Shown: positions 6,147 to 14,559 of the stretch, piece after piece | Layout of the letters: each line of letters begins with the position of its first letter | Numbering within the stretch: the stretch's first letter is position 1 | Source of the DNA: GCA-002282575 sp964416645 | Lineage (GTDB): Bacteria; Pseudomonadota; Gammaproteobacteria; Thiomicrospirales; Thiomicrospiraceae | Direction of reading: 5' to 3' | Assembly (NCBI GenBank): GCA_964416645.1 | Contig: CAYQEZ010000018.1 | Location: forward strand, 1-35,760 | DNA length: 35,760 bases | Notes under the pieces: model-generated | What the model was told of the DNA's origin: nothing | The model's database searches: none | What the model saw: only the letters and a program-made list of their open reading frames with translations | Program-made: the position numbers and the translations under genes

Positions 6147-7916
6147 CTATTGCCCACCATACAAACGCTGGTAAACACTGCCGTCAACACCCACCAACTC
6201 CTCGTGCGAGCCTTGTTCAATAATCTGGCCATTATCAAACACCAATACTCGATTCGCTTCTTTCACTGCCGATAGGCGATGAGCAATCACCAACAAGGTG
6301 CGATTACGTAAGAAATCGCGCATCGCTTCATGCAATTTGGCTTCAGTGTGGGTATCCAGCATCGAAGTCGCTTCGTCCAAGATCACCACCTGTGGTTTTG
6401 CCAGCATCATGCGGGCAATCGCTAAGCGTTGACGCTGACCGCCCGATAAGCGCACACCATTGCGTCCCAGCAGGGTATCTAAGCCATTCGGCATAGCCTC
6501 GACGGTTTCCGCCAGTTGTGCCACGCACAGTACTTGCCACAAATCAGCATCATCAGCGGGCAAACCAAGGGTTAGGTTGGCGCGCAAGGTATCATTAAAC
6601 AGCATCGGCTGTTGCAGCACCACACCCACATGGTCGCGCACCTGCTCAAAACCCAGTTCGGTTACTGAACGATCACCGAAATAAATTTCCCCTTCATTCG
6701 GTGCATAAAGTCCGAGTAACAACTGAACCAGTGTCGATTTACCTGCCCCCGAAACACCCACCAAAGCCACCTGTTCACCAGGCTCAATCGACAGAGAAAC
6801 CCTATCCAGTACAGGTGGCGAGTCAGGGTAAGCAAAACTGACGTTTTCCAAACGAATCGGTAAGGCTTTTGCCGAATCTAAAGTTTTGACTTTGGCATCG
6901 TAGCGCACTTCTTCTTCCGCTTCGAGCAGGTTATTAATACGACCTAAAGCCGCCTTAGCACCATAGTAGGAATATTGCACTGATAACAATTCTTGCACAG
7001 GGCCCATCATGAACCACAAGTAGCCAAACACACCAATCATCTGACCAATGGTTAAGTCGGACAGCAATACCGTCAACATCGCCACCGCACGAAAGACTTC
7101 AAAACCCGCTAGAAAAATACCGAAGGAAAAGCGCGATAAGGCATCGGTTTTCCAGCCCGAGGCAATAGCTGCGGCACGCACTTCTTGCGCAGCCAGTTTA
7201 GCCCGTTCTAAAAAGCGTTTATCGGCATTTACCGCTCTTAATTGCTGCATAGCATCTAAGGTTTCAGCGACCGATTGCGACAACAACTCGAAAGCGCCAT
7301 TTTCGCGTTGCTTCCAGTTTTTTACCTTTTTACCCAGAATCATTGTTAGTCCAATGACAAAGGGATTCAAAAACAAAATAATCAGCGCCAGCTGCCAATG
7401 AATCCACAGCAACACCACCGCCACACCGATGATGCTCAAAATAGCAACCAACACTTTAGCAACCGTTTCACCCAAAAACTTATCAACGGTTTCCACATCA
7501 GTCAGCAATCGCGCCGTCACCTGCCCCGAACCCAGCGATTCATAAACACGCATACTAACGCGCGACAACTTATCCAACAATTGCTCACGCACCGAAAGTG
7601 TTACCGTTTTCGCAATCGACACAAACAAACGGGTCGTCGCCACACCCAGTAGCAGGCTACCCAAGCGAAGCGCGATGGTAATCACCATCACCGTTAATAC
7701 TACCGCCATGGGTCCCATCCAAGAAGATGGCAACAAACTATCCACCATACTGGTTAAAGTTGCTGGCTGATTGAGCAATACCTCATCCACCAACAGGGGC
7801 ATGAGCAAGGGAACAGGCACAGCAACCAAAGCGCCTAATATTGCCAACATCTGACCAACAGCAAGCGCTCGCTTATGTTGTTTAATCGACTGCCATAAAC
7901 TGGAGAGCGTAATCAT
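6147..7916 (-). CDS. ABC exporter, fused membrane and ATPase domains (MsbA/lipid-multidrug type)
   Basis: This is a 589-residue half-transporter. Residues 1-320 form a six-helix exporter membrane domain, and residues 355-585 form the nucleotide-binding domain. Seen in order: Walker A GVSGAGKST (387-395), Q-loop QQ (435-436), signature LSGGQ (490-494), Walker B VVILDEA (510-516) and switch histidine H546 in IAHRLS. It should work as a homodimer in the inner membrane. The substrate cannot be read from the sequence; lipid-linked or hydrophobic compounds are typical. The ribosome site before the ATG at 7916 is weak. It stands alone, between the groEL terminator and the oxidase promoter region. 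Confidence 0.88.
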   Translation of the reverse strand: MITLSSLWQSIKQHKRALAVGQMLAILGALVAVPVPLLMPLLVDEVLLNQPATLTSMVDSLLPSSWMGPMAVVLTVMVITIALRLGSLLLGVATTRLFVSIAKTVTLSVREQLLDKLSRVSMRVYESLGSGQVTARLLTDVETVDKFLGETVAKVLVAILSIIGVAVVLLWIHWQLALIILFLNPFVIGLTMILGKKVKNWKQRENGAFELLSQSVAETLDAMQQLRAVNADKRFLERAKLAAQEVRAAAIASGWKTDALSRFSFGIFLAGFEVFRAVAMLTVLLSDLTIGQMIGVFGYLWFMMGPVQELLSVQYSYYGAKAALGRINNLLEAEEEVRYDAKVKTLDSAKALPIRLENVSFAYPDSPPVLDRVSLSIEPGEQVALVGVSGAGKSTLVQLLLGLYAPNEGEIYFGDRSVTELGFEQVRDHVGVVLQQPMLFNDTLRANLTLGLPADDADLWQVLCVAQLAETVEAMPNGLDTLLGRNGVRLSGGQRQRLAIARMMLAKPQVVILDEATSMLDTHTEAKLHEAMRDFLRNRTLLVIAHRLSAVKEANRVLVFDNGQIIEQGSHEELVGVDGSVYQRLYGGQ

Positions 7917-7991
7917 TATTGAGTTTCAATACCCTTAAATCTGAGGCTTTATTGTAGCACCCCTGTCTTAGACTCATACCTAAGCGCATAA

Positions 7992-8021
7992 AAAAACCCC
8001 GCAATGACTTGCGGGGTTTTT
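7992..8021 (-). terminator. Intrinsic terminator of groESL
   Basis: A perfect 13-bp stem (7992-8004 with 8009-8021) with a 4-base loop contains a CCCCGC/GCGGGG core. On the minus strand it is followed by a run of seven T. It lies 75 bases after the groEL stop. It also has T-runs on the plus strand, so it could work both ways. Confidence 0.92.
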
Positions 8022-8095
8022 CTGTGCATGAGAACACATTCAACCGTGGTGAGTGCTTCAACCAGCAAAACCAGCTGAAACACACTCGGTTTGAA

Positions 8096-9727
8096 TTACA
8101 TGCCCATGTCACCCATGCCGCCAGCTGGAGCAGGCGCACCATCTTTCTTCGGCAGATCTGCAACCATCGCTTCGGTAGTGATGATTAACGAAGAGACTGA
8201 AGCCGCATTTTGTAATGCAGAACGCGTGACCTTCGCTGGGTCGATAATACCCATTTCAAACATATCGCCGTAAACTTCGTTAGCCGCATCAAAACCATGA
8301 GAAGTTCCTGAGCCTTCCAACACTTTATTGATGACCACAGAACCTTCCAAACCACAGTTACCCACGATCATACGGATTGGCTCTTGCATTGCACGGCAAG
8401 CGATTTTGATACCCATGTCTTGGTCAGGGTTGTCGCCTTTCAGGGATTTGATGCTTTCTGCGATACGCAATAAAGTCACGCCACCGCCAGGAACGATACC
8501 TTCTTCAACCGCAGCACGCGTTGCGTGTAACGCATCTTCAACACGATCTTTCTTTTCTTTCATTTCAACTTCAGTTGACGCACCGATTTTCAATACCGCA
8601 ACACCGCCAGCTAATTTAGCCAAACGCTCTTGTAGTTTTTCACGATCGTAATCAGAAGTGGTTTGTTCCATCTGTGCACGAATTTGAGCCACACGCGCTT
8701 CGATGTCAGCTTTAGCGCCAGCGCCATCAATAATGGTGGTGCTGTCTTTACCAACCACGATACGTTTTGCTTGACCCAATTCGTTCAAGGTCACTGATTC
8801 TAACGTTAAACCAATTTCTTCAGAAATCAAGGTACCGCCAGTCAAAATCGCGATGTCTTGCATGATCGCTTTACGACGCTCACCGAAACCAGGTGCTTTA
8901 ACCGCCGCTACTTTCACAATACCGCGCATGCTGTTGATAACCAAAGTCGCTAGAGCTTCACCTTCGATGTCTTCTGCAATAATCAACAAAGGACGACCCG
9001 ATTTAGCGACAGCTTCTAACGCAGGAATCAAATCACGAATGCTGCTGATTTTTTTGTCAAACAACAACACAAATGGGTTATCCATTTCAGCGGTCATGTT
9101 TTGTTGGTTGTTGACAAAGTAAGGTGACAAGTAACCACGGTCAAAGTCCATACCTTCAACTACGTCTAACTCGTCGATTAACGAAGAACCTTCTTCAACC
9201 GTAATCACACCTTCTTTACCCACGCGTTCCATTGCTTGCGCAATCAAATCACCAATGGTTTTGTCAGAGTTAGCCGAGATCGTACCAACTTGAGCAATGT
9301 CAGCCGTTGTCGCGCAAGGCTTAGACATTTTCTTGATTTCTTCAACCGCAGCAATAACTGCCTTGTCGATACCACGTTTGATGTCCATTGGGTTCATACC
9401 TGCAGCAACCGATTTCATACCTTCACGCACAATCGCTTGCGCTAATACAGTCGCCGTTGTGGTACCGTCACCAGCAGCATCGTTGGTTTGAGAAGCAACA
9501 GTTTTAACCAACTGCGCACCCATGTTCATGAACTTGTCTTCTAATTCAATTTCACGTGCCACAGACACACCATCTTTAGTTACCGTCGGCGCACCGAAAG
9601 TTTTTTCTAGCACGACGTTACGACCCTTAGGACCCAATGTCACTTTAACGGCATTCGCTAAAATGTTCACACCTTCAACCATACGCTCGCGCGCATCAAC
9701 ACCAAATTTTACATCTTTAGCAGACAT
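8096..9727 (-). CDS. groEL: Chaperonin GroEL (Hsp60)
   Basis: GroEL forms the double-ring ATP-driven folding chamber in the cytoplasm. The start is the ATG at 9727 (MSAKDVKFG), with AGGA 7 bases upstream; this gives 543 residues, close to the E. coli 548. Visible hallmarks are LGPKGRNVVLE near 31-41, the ATP site GDGTTTATVLAQ near 86-97, the VGKEGVITVEEG block and the GGM-rich tail ending GGMGDMGM. It follows groES after an unusually long 188-base spacer holding a palindromic element, so it may be co-transcribed from the sigma32-like promoter before groES. Confidence 0.98.
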   Translation of the reverse strand: MSAKDVKFGVDARERMVEGVNILANAVKVTLGPKGRNVVLEKTFGAPTVTKDGVSVAREIELEDKFMNMGAQLVKTVASQTNDAAGDGTTTATVLAQAIVREGMKSVAAGMNPMDIKRGIDKAVIAAVEEIKKMSKPCATTADIAQVGTISANSDKTIGDLIAQAMERVGKEGVITVEEGSSLIDELDVVEGMDFDRGYLSPYFVNNQQNMTAEMDNPFVLLFDKKISSIRDLIPALEAVAKSGRPLLIIAEDIEGEALATLVINSMRGIVKVAAVKAPGFGERRKAIMQDIAILTGGTLISEEIGLTLESVTLNELGQAKRIVVGKDSTTIIDGAGAKADIEARVAQIRAQMEQTTSDYDREKLQERLAKLAGGVAVLKIGASTEVEMKEKKDRVEDALHATRAAVEEGIVPGGGVTLLRIAESIKSLKGDNPDQDMGIKIACRAMQEPIRMIVGNCGLEGSVVINKVLEGSGTSHGFDAANEVYGDMFEMGIIDPAKVTRSALQNAASVSSLIITTEAMVADLPKKDGAPAPAGGMGDMGM

Positions 9728-9803
9728 CTTAAATTCCTCAATTCTTAACAATTATTTAAACGGAAACAGAATAGGTAAACCAGCAACTGCGACAATAAAC
9801 TAT

Positions 9804-9907
9804 CGCGAGCGAACAAAATTGCTAGGCGCAAGGCGCGCAACACAAGGAGTGTAGATCACTACATGACGCCGTGTGAGCACCGCCGCAACAACGCAAGATG
9901 TTCGCGC
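9804..9907. repeat. Palindromic (REP/MITE-like) element between groES and groEL
   Basis: The stretch is an imperfect palindrome about 104 bases long. The centre is TGTAG-ATCA-CTACA (9850-9863). The outer arms are GCGAACA-like near 9810-9815 and TGTTCGC at 9899-9905, almost equally far from the centre. Between them the arms pair in blocks (GGCG, TTGC, CACA). It is more GC-rich than the flanking AT-rich spacer. Size and symmetry suggest a non-coding mobile repeat or a large mRNA hairpin. No second copy was noticed in this window. Confidence 0.6.
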
Positions 9908-9915
9908 AGCAGGTT

Positions 9916-10203
9916 TTAGCCTAGGATAGCGATGATGTCATCCTCACGCATGATTAACACATCTTCACCATCAACCTTCACTTCCTGACCTGCATACTTA
10001 CCAAACAATACTTTGTCGCCCACTTTAACACTCATCGGCATAATATTGCCGTTATCCGCACGTTTGCCTTCACCAACGGCTAAGATTTCACCCTTAGCTG
10101 GCTTTTCTTTAGCGCTGTCAGGCAAAACAATACCACCAGCCGTGGTTTTTTCTTCTTCCATACGTTTAACAACAACGCGATCGCTCAAAGGACGCAAATT
10201 CAT
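9916..10203 (-). CDS. groES: Co-chaperonin GroES (Hsp10)
   Basis: GroES caps the GroEL chamber. The product has 95 residues, near the usual 97. Seen directly: the N-terminal MNLRPLSDRVVVKR, the mobile loop EEKTTAGGIVLPDSA that binds GroEL, and the end GEDVLIMREDDIIAILG. AGGAGA lies about 8 bases before the ATG. A sigma32-type promoter is placed about 107 bases upstream. Confidence 0.98.
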   Translation of the reverse strand: MNLRPLSDRVVVKRMEEEKTTAGGIVLPDSAKEKPAKGEILAVGEGKRADNGNIMPMSVKVGDKVLFGKYAGQEVKVDGEDVLIMREDDIIAILG

Positions 10204-10309
10204 GTCTTACTTCTCCTAAACTTAAAAAATTGCTTACCAAAGTTAACCCGATTCGATAGCACTGGGCTACCGGTCTTGATTGCACTATGGCAAATCATGC
10301 TCAGTGGCT

Positions 10310-10341
10310 ATATGGTGACAAGAACACTAGAGTTCAAGGGG
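10310..10341 (-). promoter_or_regulatory. Sigma32 (heat-shock) promoter of groESL
   Basis: On the minus strand, CCCCTTGAA (10341-10333) and CACCATAT (10317-10310) are 15 bases apart. The RpoH consensus is CCCTTGAA, 13-17 bases, CCCCATnT, so the -10 matches 7 of 8 positions. No CIRCE repeat for HrcA was found. The start would be near 10303, leaving a leader of about 100 bases. Confidence 0.7.
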
Positions 10342-10362
10342 AAAAATAAAAATATTTTTCCC
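10339..10362 (-). terminator. Hairpin after the acyltransferase gene
   Basis: GGGAAAAATA (10339-10348) and TATTTTTCCC (10353-10362) form a perfect 10-bp stem with a 4-base loop, 24 bases after the acyltransferase stop. There is no T-run after it on the minus strand, so termination is uncertain. Its edge touches the groES -35 box. Confidence 0.45.
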
Positions 10363-10385
10363 GATACCGTGTAATCACATTCGAT

Positions 10386-11078
10386 TCAAGACAAATGCTG
10401 CTGAAAGAAAGCTTCAGCTTGCTCATTAATCTCTTTGGCAGAAAGCCCCACGGGAAGAGGTTGGGAAATGTAAATATCGACAACACCAGGGTACTTTAAG
10501 AAGGCTCCTTTCGCCCAATAACGACCCGCGTTGTGACTGATTAATACTACCGGCACCTTCGATTTTTCAGCTAATAACGCACCACCGATATTCATTTTGC
10601 CCAACTCGCCAGCTGGCATACGTGTCCCTTCGGGAAAAACCACCACCCAAGCACCGTGCGCCAGACGTTCTTGACCTTGTTCCAGCACTTGTTTCAAGGC
10701 AGCTCGCCCTGCACCACGATCAATGGCAATCGGCCACATGGCTTTTAATCCCCAACCAAAAAAAGGAATGCGCAATAACTCACGTTTTAATACCCAAGCC
10801 TGGCGCGGCAACAACTGTTGTAACGCAAAGGTTTCCCAAGCAGATTCATGGCGAACCAAAGCCACACAAGGGGTTTTCAATAGGTTTTCCGCACCATGAA
10901 CTTTAAAGCCCAAACCACAAGTCACCTTTAACCACCAGATAACAAAGCGTGCCATATTCGTCATTACTTGGTAACGCGTCTCTTTACTGGCCAACCACAA
11001 AGGCAAACTAATGAGCGAAAATAGAATGGTACTCAGCACATAACCTAGCTGGAATAACAAGGAACGCAAAAAAATCAT
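10386..11078 (-). CDS. plsC: 1-acylglycerol-3-phosphate acyltransferase family (PlsC-like)
   Basis: This 230-residue membrane enzyme should acylate lysophosphatidic acid in phospholipid synthesis. A hydrophobic N-terminal helix pair spans residues 5-30. The catalytic block reads RHESAWETF with H77 and E82, an HX4E form of the usual HX4D motif. FPEGTR at 148-153, the substrate phosphate-binding motif, is intact, and VPVVLISHNAG fits block IV. Its start overlaps the gmhB stop by four bases (ATGA), which implies translational coupling. The gmhB-acyltransferase pairing is also found in Pseudomonas, where the acyltransferase is called lptA. Family is firm, exact acceptor is not. Confidence 0.87.
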   Translation of the reverse strand: MIFLRSLLFQLGYVLSTILFSLISLPLWLASKETRYQVMTNMARFVIWWLKVTCGLGFKVHGAENLLKTPCVALVRHESAWETFALQQLLPRQAWVLKRELLRIPFFGWGLKAMWPIAIDRGAGRAALKQVLEQGQERLAHGAWVVVFPEGTRMPAGELGKMNIGGALLAEKSKVPVVLISHNAGRYWAKGAFLKYPGVVDIYISQPLPVGLSAKEINEQAEAFFQQHLS

Positions 11079-11623
11079 AGCGACACTCCCAAAGACTCAA
11101 CCGCCGCTGCTAAATCTTCCACCACGGCAATCGACGCATTCGCTAACACCTCAGCTTGTTGCACAGCCGTCTGCGCTCCCTTGCCTGTTTTCACTAATAC
11201 AGGACGGGCACCAACAGACAAAGCCGCTTGTAAGTCGCGCCAACTATCCCCGACAACAGGCACATTAGTTAAAGAAGACAAACCGAAACGCCAAGCAATA
11301 GATTGATACATACCAGCATTCGGTTTACGACAGGGGGTTTCATGTAAATAAGGAGAGTAAGCAATCCAATCTACCGCCGCAGCGTGTGCATGCAACTGGG
11401 TTTGCAACTTAAAATGCATCGCATGCAAGTCAGCGCGCGTGTAGAGCCCTCGCGCAATGCCCGACTGATTCGTCGCGATCGCAACGGTGTACCCTGCGCT
11501 TTTCAACGCCACAATGGCCTTTACTGTATTGGGCAACAGCACAAACTCTTCGACTGATTTAATAAATTGGTCGGAATCGTGATTAATCACGCCGTCACGG
11601 TCGAGAATGATTAGTTTGGTCAT
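11075..11623 (-). CDS. gmhB: D-glycero-D-manno-heptose-1,7-bisphosphate phosphatase (HAD family)
   Basis: GmhB removes the C7 phosphate of heptose bisphosphate for lipopolysaccharide inner core synthesis. The 182-residue protein shows HAD motif I DRDGVIN (nucleophile D8, acid D10), motif II IATNQSG (49-55), CRKPNAGM (98-105) and motif IV VVGDSWRDL. In E. coli GmhB a zinc loop with CxH and CxC precedes RKP. Here the loop is shortened to SPYLHETPC, keeping only one cysteine (C98), so the structural zinc is probably absent. It is coupled to the acyltransferase gene downstream. Other small sugar-phosphate HAD phosphatases remain possible. Confidence 0.86.
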   Translation of the reverse strand: MTKLIILDRDGVINHDSDQFIKSVEEFVLLPNTVKAIVALKSAGYTVAIATNQSGIARGLYTRADLHAMHFKLQTQLHAHAAAVDWIAYSPYLHETPCRKPNAGMYQSIAWRFGLSSLTNVPVVGDSWRDLQAALSVGARPVLVKTGKGAQTAVQQAEVLANASIAVVEDLAAAVESLGVSL

Positions 11624-11625
11624 AC

Positions 11626-11653
11626 AGCACCCTTATTTTAGAGTGCTTATTAT
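11626..11653 (-). promoter_or_regulatory. Possible -10 element and RBS hairpin before gmhB
   Basis: On the minus strand TATAAT (11653-11648) is followed by AGCACTCT pairing with AGGGTGCT (one mismatch; plus-strand arms start at 11626 and end at 11647). The stem would cover the AAGGG ribosome site 6 bases before the gmhB ATG. The matching -35 is poor, so this may only be an mRNA structure inside the nnr-gmhB-plsC transcript. Confidence 0.3.
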
Positions 11654-11667
11654 AATTAATTGAGAGC

Positions 11668-13113
11668 TTATGCCGCAAACTGACGCACGCGCTCCGACAC
11701 TTGTGACGCCATCACCACCCCTTGTTGTTGTGACAACTGCTCACCCGCTTTAGCATGCAACATCACCCCTTGCACAGCCGCAGCCGACAGAGACAAGCCT
11801 TGTGCCACCAAAGCAGTGATCATACCTGCCAATACATCTCCCATACCAGCGGTACTGAGCGCACCATCACCAAAATCACAAATCTGCGCTTCACACCCAT
11901 CATAAACCAGCGTACCGTTACCTTTCAGCACCACCACACCACCAAACTTTTCTTGCAAAGCCACCACTGCCGCCAGTCGATCAGCTTGTACTTCTTTCGT
12001 TGAAAGCCCCAATAAAGCTGCCGCTTCACCAGGATGGGGGGTCAAAATCCAATCATCACGATAGCTAGGTTGCACAGCCAATAAGCGCAACGCACCCGCA
12101 TCTACCACTTTAGGCTTATCAGCAGCTAAGACCTGTTGCCATAAGTGATTTGACCAAGCATTATTGGTTAAGCCAAAACCCACTGCCACCACCGTTGAGC
12201 GTTCAATTAAATCGGAAAGATTACGGTCGCCATAAGCCATGACTTCAGGACATTTAACGGTTACCATGGGTGCGTGCTCGCTGCGTGTCACCACACGCAC
12301 AATACCCGCCCCTGTATAAGCACAGGTTTGCGCTGCCAGCATGACAGAGCCCAGCATACCCTCATCACCGCCAACAATTAATGCTTGTCCAAACTGAGCT
12401 TTATGCGCATTTTTCTTACGTAGCACCAATCCCTGCTCGGTTTGCGCAACGTTCAGCAATTTAGAAACAGGACGAATATCCGCATACAACGCGTCGGACA
12501 CTCCCAAATATTCAACACGAACCTCGCCCGCGAAATCCGCCCCATCTGCGCTGACTAAACCAGGCTTATGCGTCAGAAACGTCATCGTATGTTGCGCATG
12601 AATGGCATCACCATAGTGAGCACCCGTATCCGCATTCAGACCCGAAGGCACATCTAACGCCAATACTGGCTTTTGAAAGGCGTTAACGCTACTAATGGTC
12701 GCTAACAACTCACTCGACAAACCCGCACGCACACCAATACCCAACAAGGCATCGACCACCAAATCGGCTTGCGCACAGATAGCTGGATCATAAGGCTTAG
12801 GCATCACGCCCAAGCTAGCTAATTCACTCAACAAGGTAACTGACTCATTTGATTTAACTTGAGCGGGAGAAACCACCAAGCCAACATCCACCTGCCAACC
12901 CGCTAAATGAGCATACTGCGCAAAAGCATAGCCATCACCACCATTATTTCCTGCTCCGCAGAGCACATAAACGCGCTGACACTGCGCATGATGTTGCTTT
13001 GCCCATTGAAAAGCAGCAAACCCAGCCCGTTTCATCAGTAATAAAGCCGAACACCCAGCAGCAGTGGCGCGGGCTTCAATAACTCGAGTTTGTTCAATGG
13101 TGTATAGGTTCAT
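11668..13113 (-). CDS. nnr: Bifunctional NAD(P)H-hydrate epimerase / ADP-dependent NAD(P)H-hydrate dehydratase
   Basis: Nnr repairs hydrated NAD(P)H. The N-terminal epimerase domain (about 1-215) contains CGAGNNGGDGYAFA (52-65), VDALLGIGV and DVPSGLNADTG. The C-terminal dehydratase domain (about 225-481) contains LTPHPGEAAALLG, VVLKGNGTLV and the nucleotide-binding GDGALSTAGMGDVLAG. The length of 481 residues is normal for the fused form (E. coli 515). GGGAG lies 6 bases before the ATG and a promoter-like pair lies upstream. The short gap to gmhB (44 bases) suggests joint transcription. In many gammaproteobacteria it neighbours tsaE, which is not seen here. Confidence 0.95.
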   Translation of the reverse strand: MNLYTIEQTRVIEARATAAGCSALLLMKRAGFAAFQWAKQHHAQCQRVYVLCGAGNNGGDGYAFAQYAHLAGWQVDVGLVVSPAQVKSNESVTLLSELASLGVMPKPYDPAICAQADLVVDALLGIGVRAGLSSELLATISSVNAFQKPVLALDVPSGLNADTGAHYGDAIHAQHTMTFLTHKPGLVSADGADFAGEVRVEYLGVSDALYADIRPVSKLLNVAQTEQGLVLRKKNAHKAQFGQALIVGGDEGMLGSVMLAAQTCAYTGAGIVRVVTRSEHAPMVTVKCPEVMAYGDRNLSDLIERSTVVAVGFGLTNNAWSNHLWQQVLAADKPKVVDAGALRLLAVQPSYRDDWILTPHPGEAAALLGLSTKEVQADRLAAVVALQEKFGGVVVLKGNGTLVYDGCEAQICDFGDGALSTAGMGDVLAGMITALVAQGLSLSAAAVQGVMLHAKAGEQLSQQQGVVMASQVSERVRQFAA

Positions 13114-13133
13114 GATCGACTCCCAGAGTGCAT

Positions 13134-13161
13134 GTATTATTCTTTACAGTTAGCAAAGCAA
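13134..13161 (-). promoter_or_regulatory. Sigma70-like promoter for nnr
   Basis: On the minus strand TTGCTT (13161-13156) and TAATAC (13139-13134) are 16 bases apart, in the 63-base gap between the methyltransferase stop and the nnr start. Confidence 0.45.
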
Positions 13162-13176
13162 TCCTTATGCCATCAA

Positions 13177-14370
13177 TCATAAACTCGTGCGCATATCTCT
13201 CAGTACAAAACCACTTAATGGTGTTTCCATATTTTTGAGAAAAGCCATCACTTTAAAATTTTCACCCATTTCATCGGGCATAGTCAGTGTTTTAATTTGC
13301 TGTGCCAAACGTAAGCTGGTCATCACATCAGCCGTTTCATCAACTAAACCAGTAATCCCCAAAGACAACAGAAAATGACTCTGAGTGGTATACCCAGCTA
13401 CCGTCAAACCAGCTGCATGACCAGCATAAGCCAAAGCAGTAAAATCAACATGAGCCGTTAGGTCTTGCAACCCCGGATAGAAAAAAGGATTATTGTGTGC
13501 ACGCTGACGATAGTGCGCACGCAAACTTCCCATCCAGCGACTACTCGACCAATATTCTCGTTCAACATAACCATAGTCAATCAACAGAATAGCTCCTTGT
13601 TGCAAACAATCAGCCAAACTCTGCATCCACGGCCTAAACAACCGACAAACCTCTGTTTGATAACCTTGCTCAGTCACCTCACCGACGAAAGTACGAATAC
13701 GATTAGCCAATACTTGTAAATCTGTGTCTACAATGTGCCGCCATTGCCAAGCAAACTGTTGCTGTGGTTCATCCCAGCAAACAAAAGCCTGCTCTGCATC
13801 ATTCGGCCATAATTTCAGCACCTCAACAGGCAAAGCATCCGCCACCTCATTACCCACAATCACACCGACAAAATCTTGTGGCAAACTCGATAACCATTGC
13901 ACTCGTGCTAACAAATCAACTGGCAAATTCTGTGTTAATCGTTCGCGCTGCTGCTGCTGCAGGGCCGCACTGGGCTCTAAAATTAAGTAGGCTTCTGGCA
14001 ATTGACCCATTTCAGCTAAAGCCAACAACATCGATTCAGCCAAAGCTCCCGAACCAGCCCCCAACTCCAACACGCTCGGACGTTCTAGGTGTGCAAAAAC
14101 CTCTGCTACTTGTCGCGCTACACAACGACCAAACAAATGAGAAATTTCTGGCGCGGTAACAAAATCGCCCTGCACACCAAATTTCAGACGTCCATTCGCG
14201 TAATAACCCAATCCTGGCGTGTAAAGTGCAGCCGACATAAACTGCGCGAAGGTCAAGCCTTCATCATGAAGTAGCTGTCGCTTAATAGTTTGAATTAACT
14301 GACTACTAACCTGCTTTTCTTCCCATTCAGGTTCTGGCAATTGAGCTAAACCTGTTTTTCGCATTCCCAT
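13177..14370 (-). CDS. MidA/NDUFAF7-family class I SAM-dependent methyltransferase
   Basis: The start is taken as the ATG at 14370, with GGAG 8 bases upstream; a second ATG at 14364 is possible. The product has 397 residues. The family signature FMSAALYTPGLGYYA is near residue 45, GDFVTAPEISHLFG near 70, and the SAM-binding motif VLELGAGSGALAE near 100. VGNEVADALPVE and LIDYGYVEREYW are further family blocks, and HVDFTALA marks the late conserved region. The human homologue NDUFAF7 methylates an arginine of a complex I subunit; the bacterial substrate is unknown. It is divergent from soxC across the longest non-coding spacer of the window. Confidence 0.88.
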   Translation of the reverse strand: MGMRKTGLAQLPEPEWEEKQVSSQLIQTIKRQLLHDEGLTFAQFMSAALYTPGLGYYANGRLKFGVQGDFVTAPEISHLFGRCVARQVAEVFAHLERPSVLELGAGSGALAESMLLALAEMGQLPEAYLILEPSAALQQQQRERLTQNLPVDLLARVQWLSSLPQDFVGVIVGNEVADALPVEVLKLWPNDAEQAFVCWDEPQQQFAWQWRHIVDTDLQVLANRIRTFVGEVTEQGYQTEVCRLFRPWMQSLADCLQQGAILLIDYGYVEREYWSSSRWMGSLRAHYRQRAHNNPFFYPGLQDLTAHVDFTALAYAGHAAGLTVAGYTTQSHFLLSLGITGLVDETADVMTSLRLAQQIKTLTMPDEMGENFKVMAFLKNMETPLSGFVLRDMRTSL

Positions 14371-14506
14371 CAACAAAACTCCGCACCCAAACAGAAAAAC
14401 AACAAAATCAACAAGATAATAAATCTATAAAAAAGCCTTACCCTACTTCATTAATTTATCTTATTACAATCATTAAAACATTAAATCATGGAAACTGATT
14501 CATCAA

Positions 14507-14559
14507 TTGCTAATATGCGTCCATAAGAGTAACATTCCGCTCATGATCTGCATAGCGGA
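14507..14559 (+). promoter_or_regulatory. Candidate promoter and inverted repeat upstream of soxC
   Basis: TTGCTA (14507-14512) and TAACAT (14530-14535) are 17 bases apart. Directly after, TCCGCT (14536-14541) and AGCGGA (14554-14559) form an inverted repeat around a 12-base loop. This could be an operator or a leader hairpin about 55 bases before the ATG. The rest of 14371-14506 is AT-rich and shows no clear signal. Confidence 0.35.

Noticed and set aside
9522..9854. Open reading frames on the plus strand opposite groEL and others opposite ribosomal genes
   Set aside because: They are antisense shadows of strongly conserved genes, with no ribosome site or recognisable family.
10204..10385. 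CIRCE operator (HrcA) before groES
   Set aside because: No TTAGCACTC-9-GAGTGCTAA pattern is present; short GCACT pieces are isolated. The RpoH-type promoter explains the region better.
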